Positions 63,797 to 64,000 of a stretch of DNA of 64,000 bases are shown here, piece by piece; the first letter of the stretch is position 1; each line of letters begins with the position of its first letter. A model generated the notes under the pieces. That model ran no database searches and was not told the DNA's origin. It saw only the letters and a program-made list of their open reading frames with translations. The translations under genes and the position numbers were made by a program. Origin of the DNA: [Streptosporangium] indianense (GTDB taxonomy: Bacteria; Actinomycetota; Actinomycetes; Streptomycetales; Streptomycetaceae); assembly GCF_021474405.1 (NCBI RefSeq), contig NZ_JAKEIO010000005.1:49658-113657 (forward strand), in the 5' to 3' direction.

Positions 63797-64000
63797 GTGA
63801 GCACCGAGAACGAGGGCACCGCGGTACCCCCCGCCCCGTCCGCACCCCCCGTGCCGGTGGACGCTCCCGCTGCTCCGGCGCCCCAGGCACAGGCCCACCA
63901 GGGGCCGTACGGACAGGACGCCCAGGGGCAGGCCCCTCAGGGCCAGGGCGGCGCCGGCCATCCCGGGCCCTCCTCCTCCGCGCCCGACCCGTCCTGGCCC
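63797..64000 (+). CDS. Pro/Ala/Gln-rich N-terminus of a protein running off the window
   Basis: This shows the first 68 codons only. The GTG at 63797 follows TAGGAGAGAAG. The translation (STENEGTAVPPAPSAPPVPV, then AQAHQGPYGQDAQGQAPQGQ) is a disordered leader with no domain yet visible. In Streptomyces such leaders often precede a membrane helix and a trypsin-like/PDZ protease or an RDD domain; at this syntenic position a serine protease is my first guess, at low confidence. Confidence 0.6.
   Translation, partial: MSTENEGTAVPPAPSAPPVPVDAPAAPAPQAQAHQGPYGQDAQGQAPQGQGGAGHPGPSSSAPDPSWP

Overview
The window is a very GC-rich, densely packed actinobacterial chromosome segment. Gene order and content (dnaB ... 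ptpA ... ssgR-ssgA ... thiC ... cydAB-cydCD ... serS-pheA ... dtpA-copCD-ecuC-sco) identify it as a Streptomyces core region. From memory it is syntenic with the S. coelicolor stretch from dnaB (SCO3911) through ptpA (SCO3921), ssgA (SCO3926), thiC (SCO3928), cydA (SCO3945) and serS/pheA (SCO3961/3962). That places it near the middle of the linear chromosome, a few tens of kb from oriC. The sequence agrees with an origin-proximal position: eleven sites match, closely or loosely, the Streptomyces ParB site parS (TGTTTCACGTGAAACA), and there are three clusters of DnaA-box-like 9-mers.

Layout. 0-9.5 kb: 5' end of a MATE exporter, dnaB, a serine hydrolase, an acetyltransferase, a divergent MarR/MFS pair with a GlcG-like protein, a second acetyltransferase and a flavohaemoglobin-like protein. 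9.5-15.7 kb: Nudix hydrolase, LysR regulator, a coupled operon (holin-like membrane protein, tyrosine phosphatase ptpA, cystathionine-lyase-type enzyme), a cupin, a small membrane protein, and the sporulation pair ssgR-ssgA. 15.9-25.4 kb: YibE/F membrane protein, thiC behind a TPP riboswitch, a tail-repeat membrane protein, a metallophosphatase, a LacI regulator, a HisC-like aminotransferase and a cyclophilin-fold protein. 25.4-31.5 kb: cytochrome bd operon cydA-cydB-cydCD with a Rex operator. 31.7-40.9 kb: M23 peptidase, HAD phosphatase, F420-type oxidoreductase, kptA, an EphD-like hydrolase/dehydrogenase fusion, and two overlapping ABC-2 exporter pairs. 41-45 kb: a tRNA-Ser, HAD phosphatase, serS, pheA. 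45-51.3 kb: copper/DyP cluster (dtpA, copCD, ecuC, sco, ycnI and a membrane protein). 51.6-64 kb: anti-sigma-type ATPase, a fused alpha-beta glycyl-tRNA synthetase, pepP, a SpoIIE-type phosphatase, a primase-polymerase domain protein, a secreted protein, a SEC-C protein, a second anti-sigma-type ATPase, a glycerophosphodiester phosphodiesterase, and the start of a Pro/Ala-rich protein.

How the parts relate. Respiration and copper handling are prominent: cytochrome bd with its assembly exporter, and Sco/ECuC/DtpA copper trafficking. Regulation of differentiation appears in ssgR-ssgA, ptpA, the SpoIIE-type phosphatase and the anti-sigma-type ATPases. The most striking layer is non-coding. ParB sites are built into other elements: a 40-bp terminator palindrome, a double-parS terminator, the P3 arm of the thiC riboswitch, the start codon of cydCD, and two coding regions. 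No insertion sequences, prophage, CRISPR array or integrase were seen. The likeliest accessory item is the fused glycyl-tRNA synthetase, which is flanked by Streptomyces-type intergenic repeats and preceded by a perfect palindrome of TetR-operator type.
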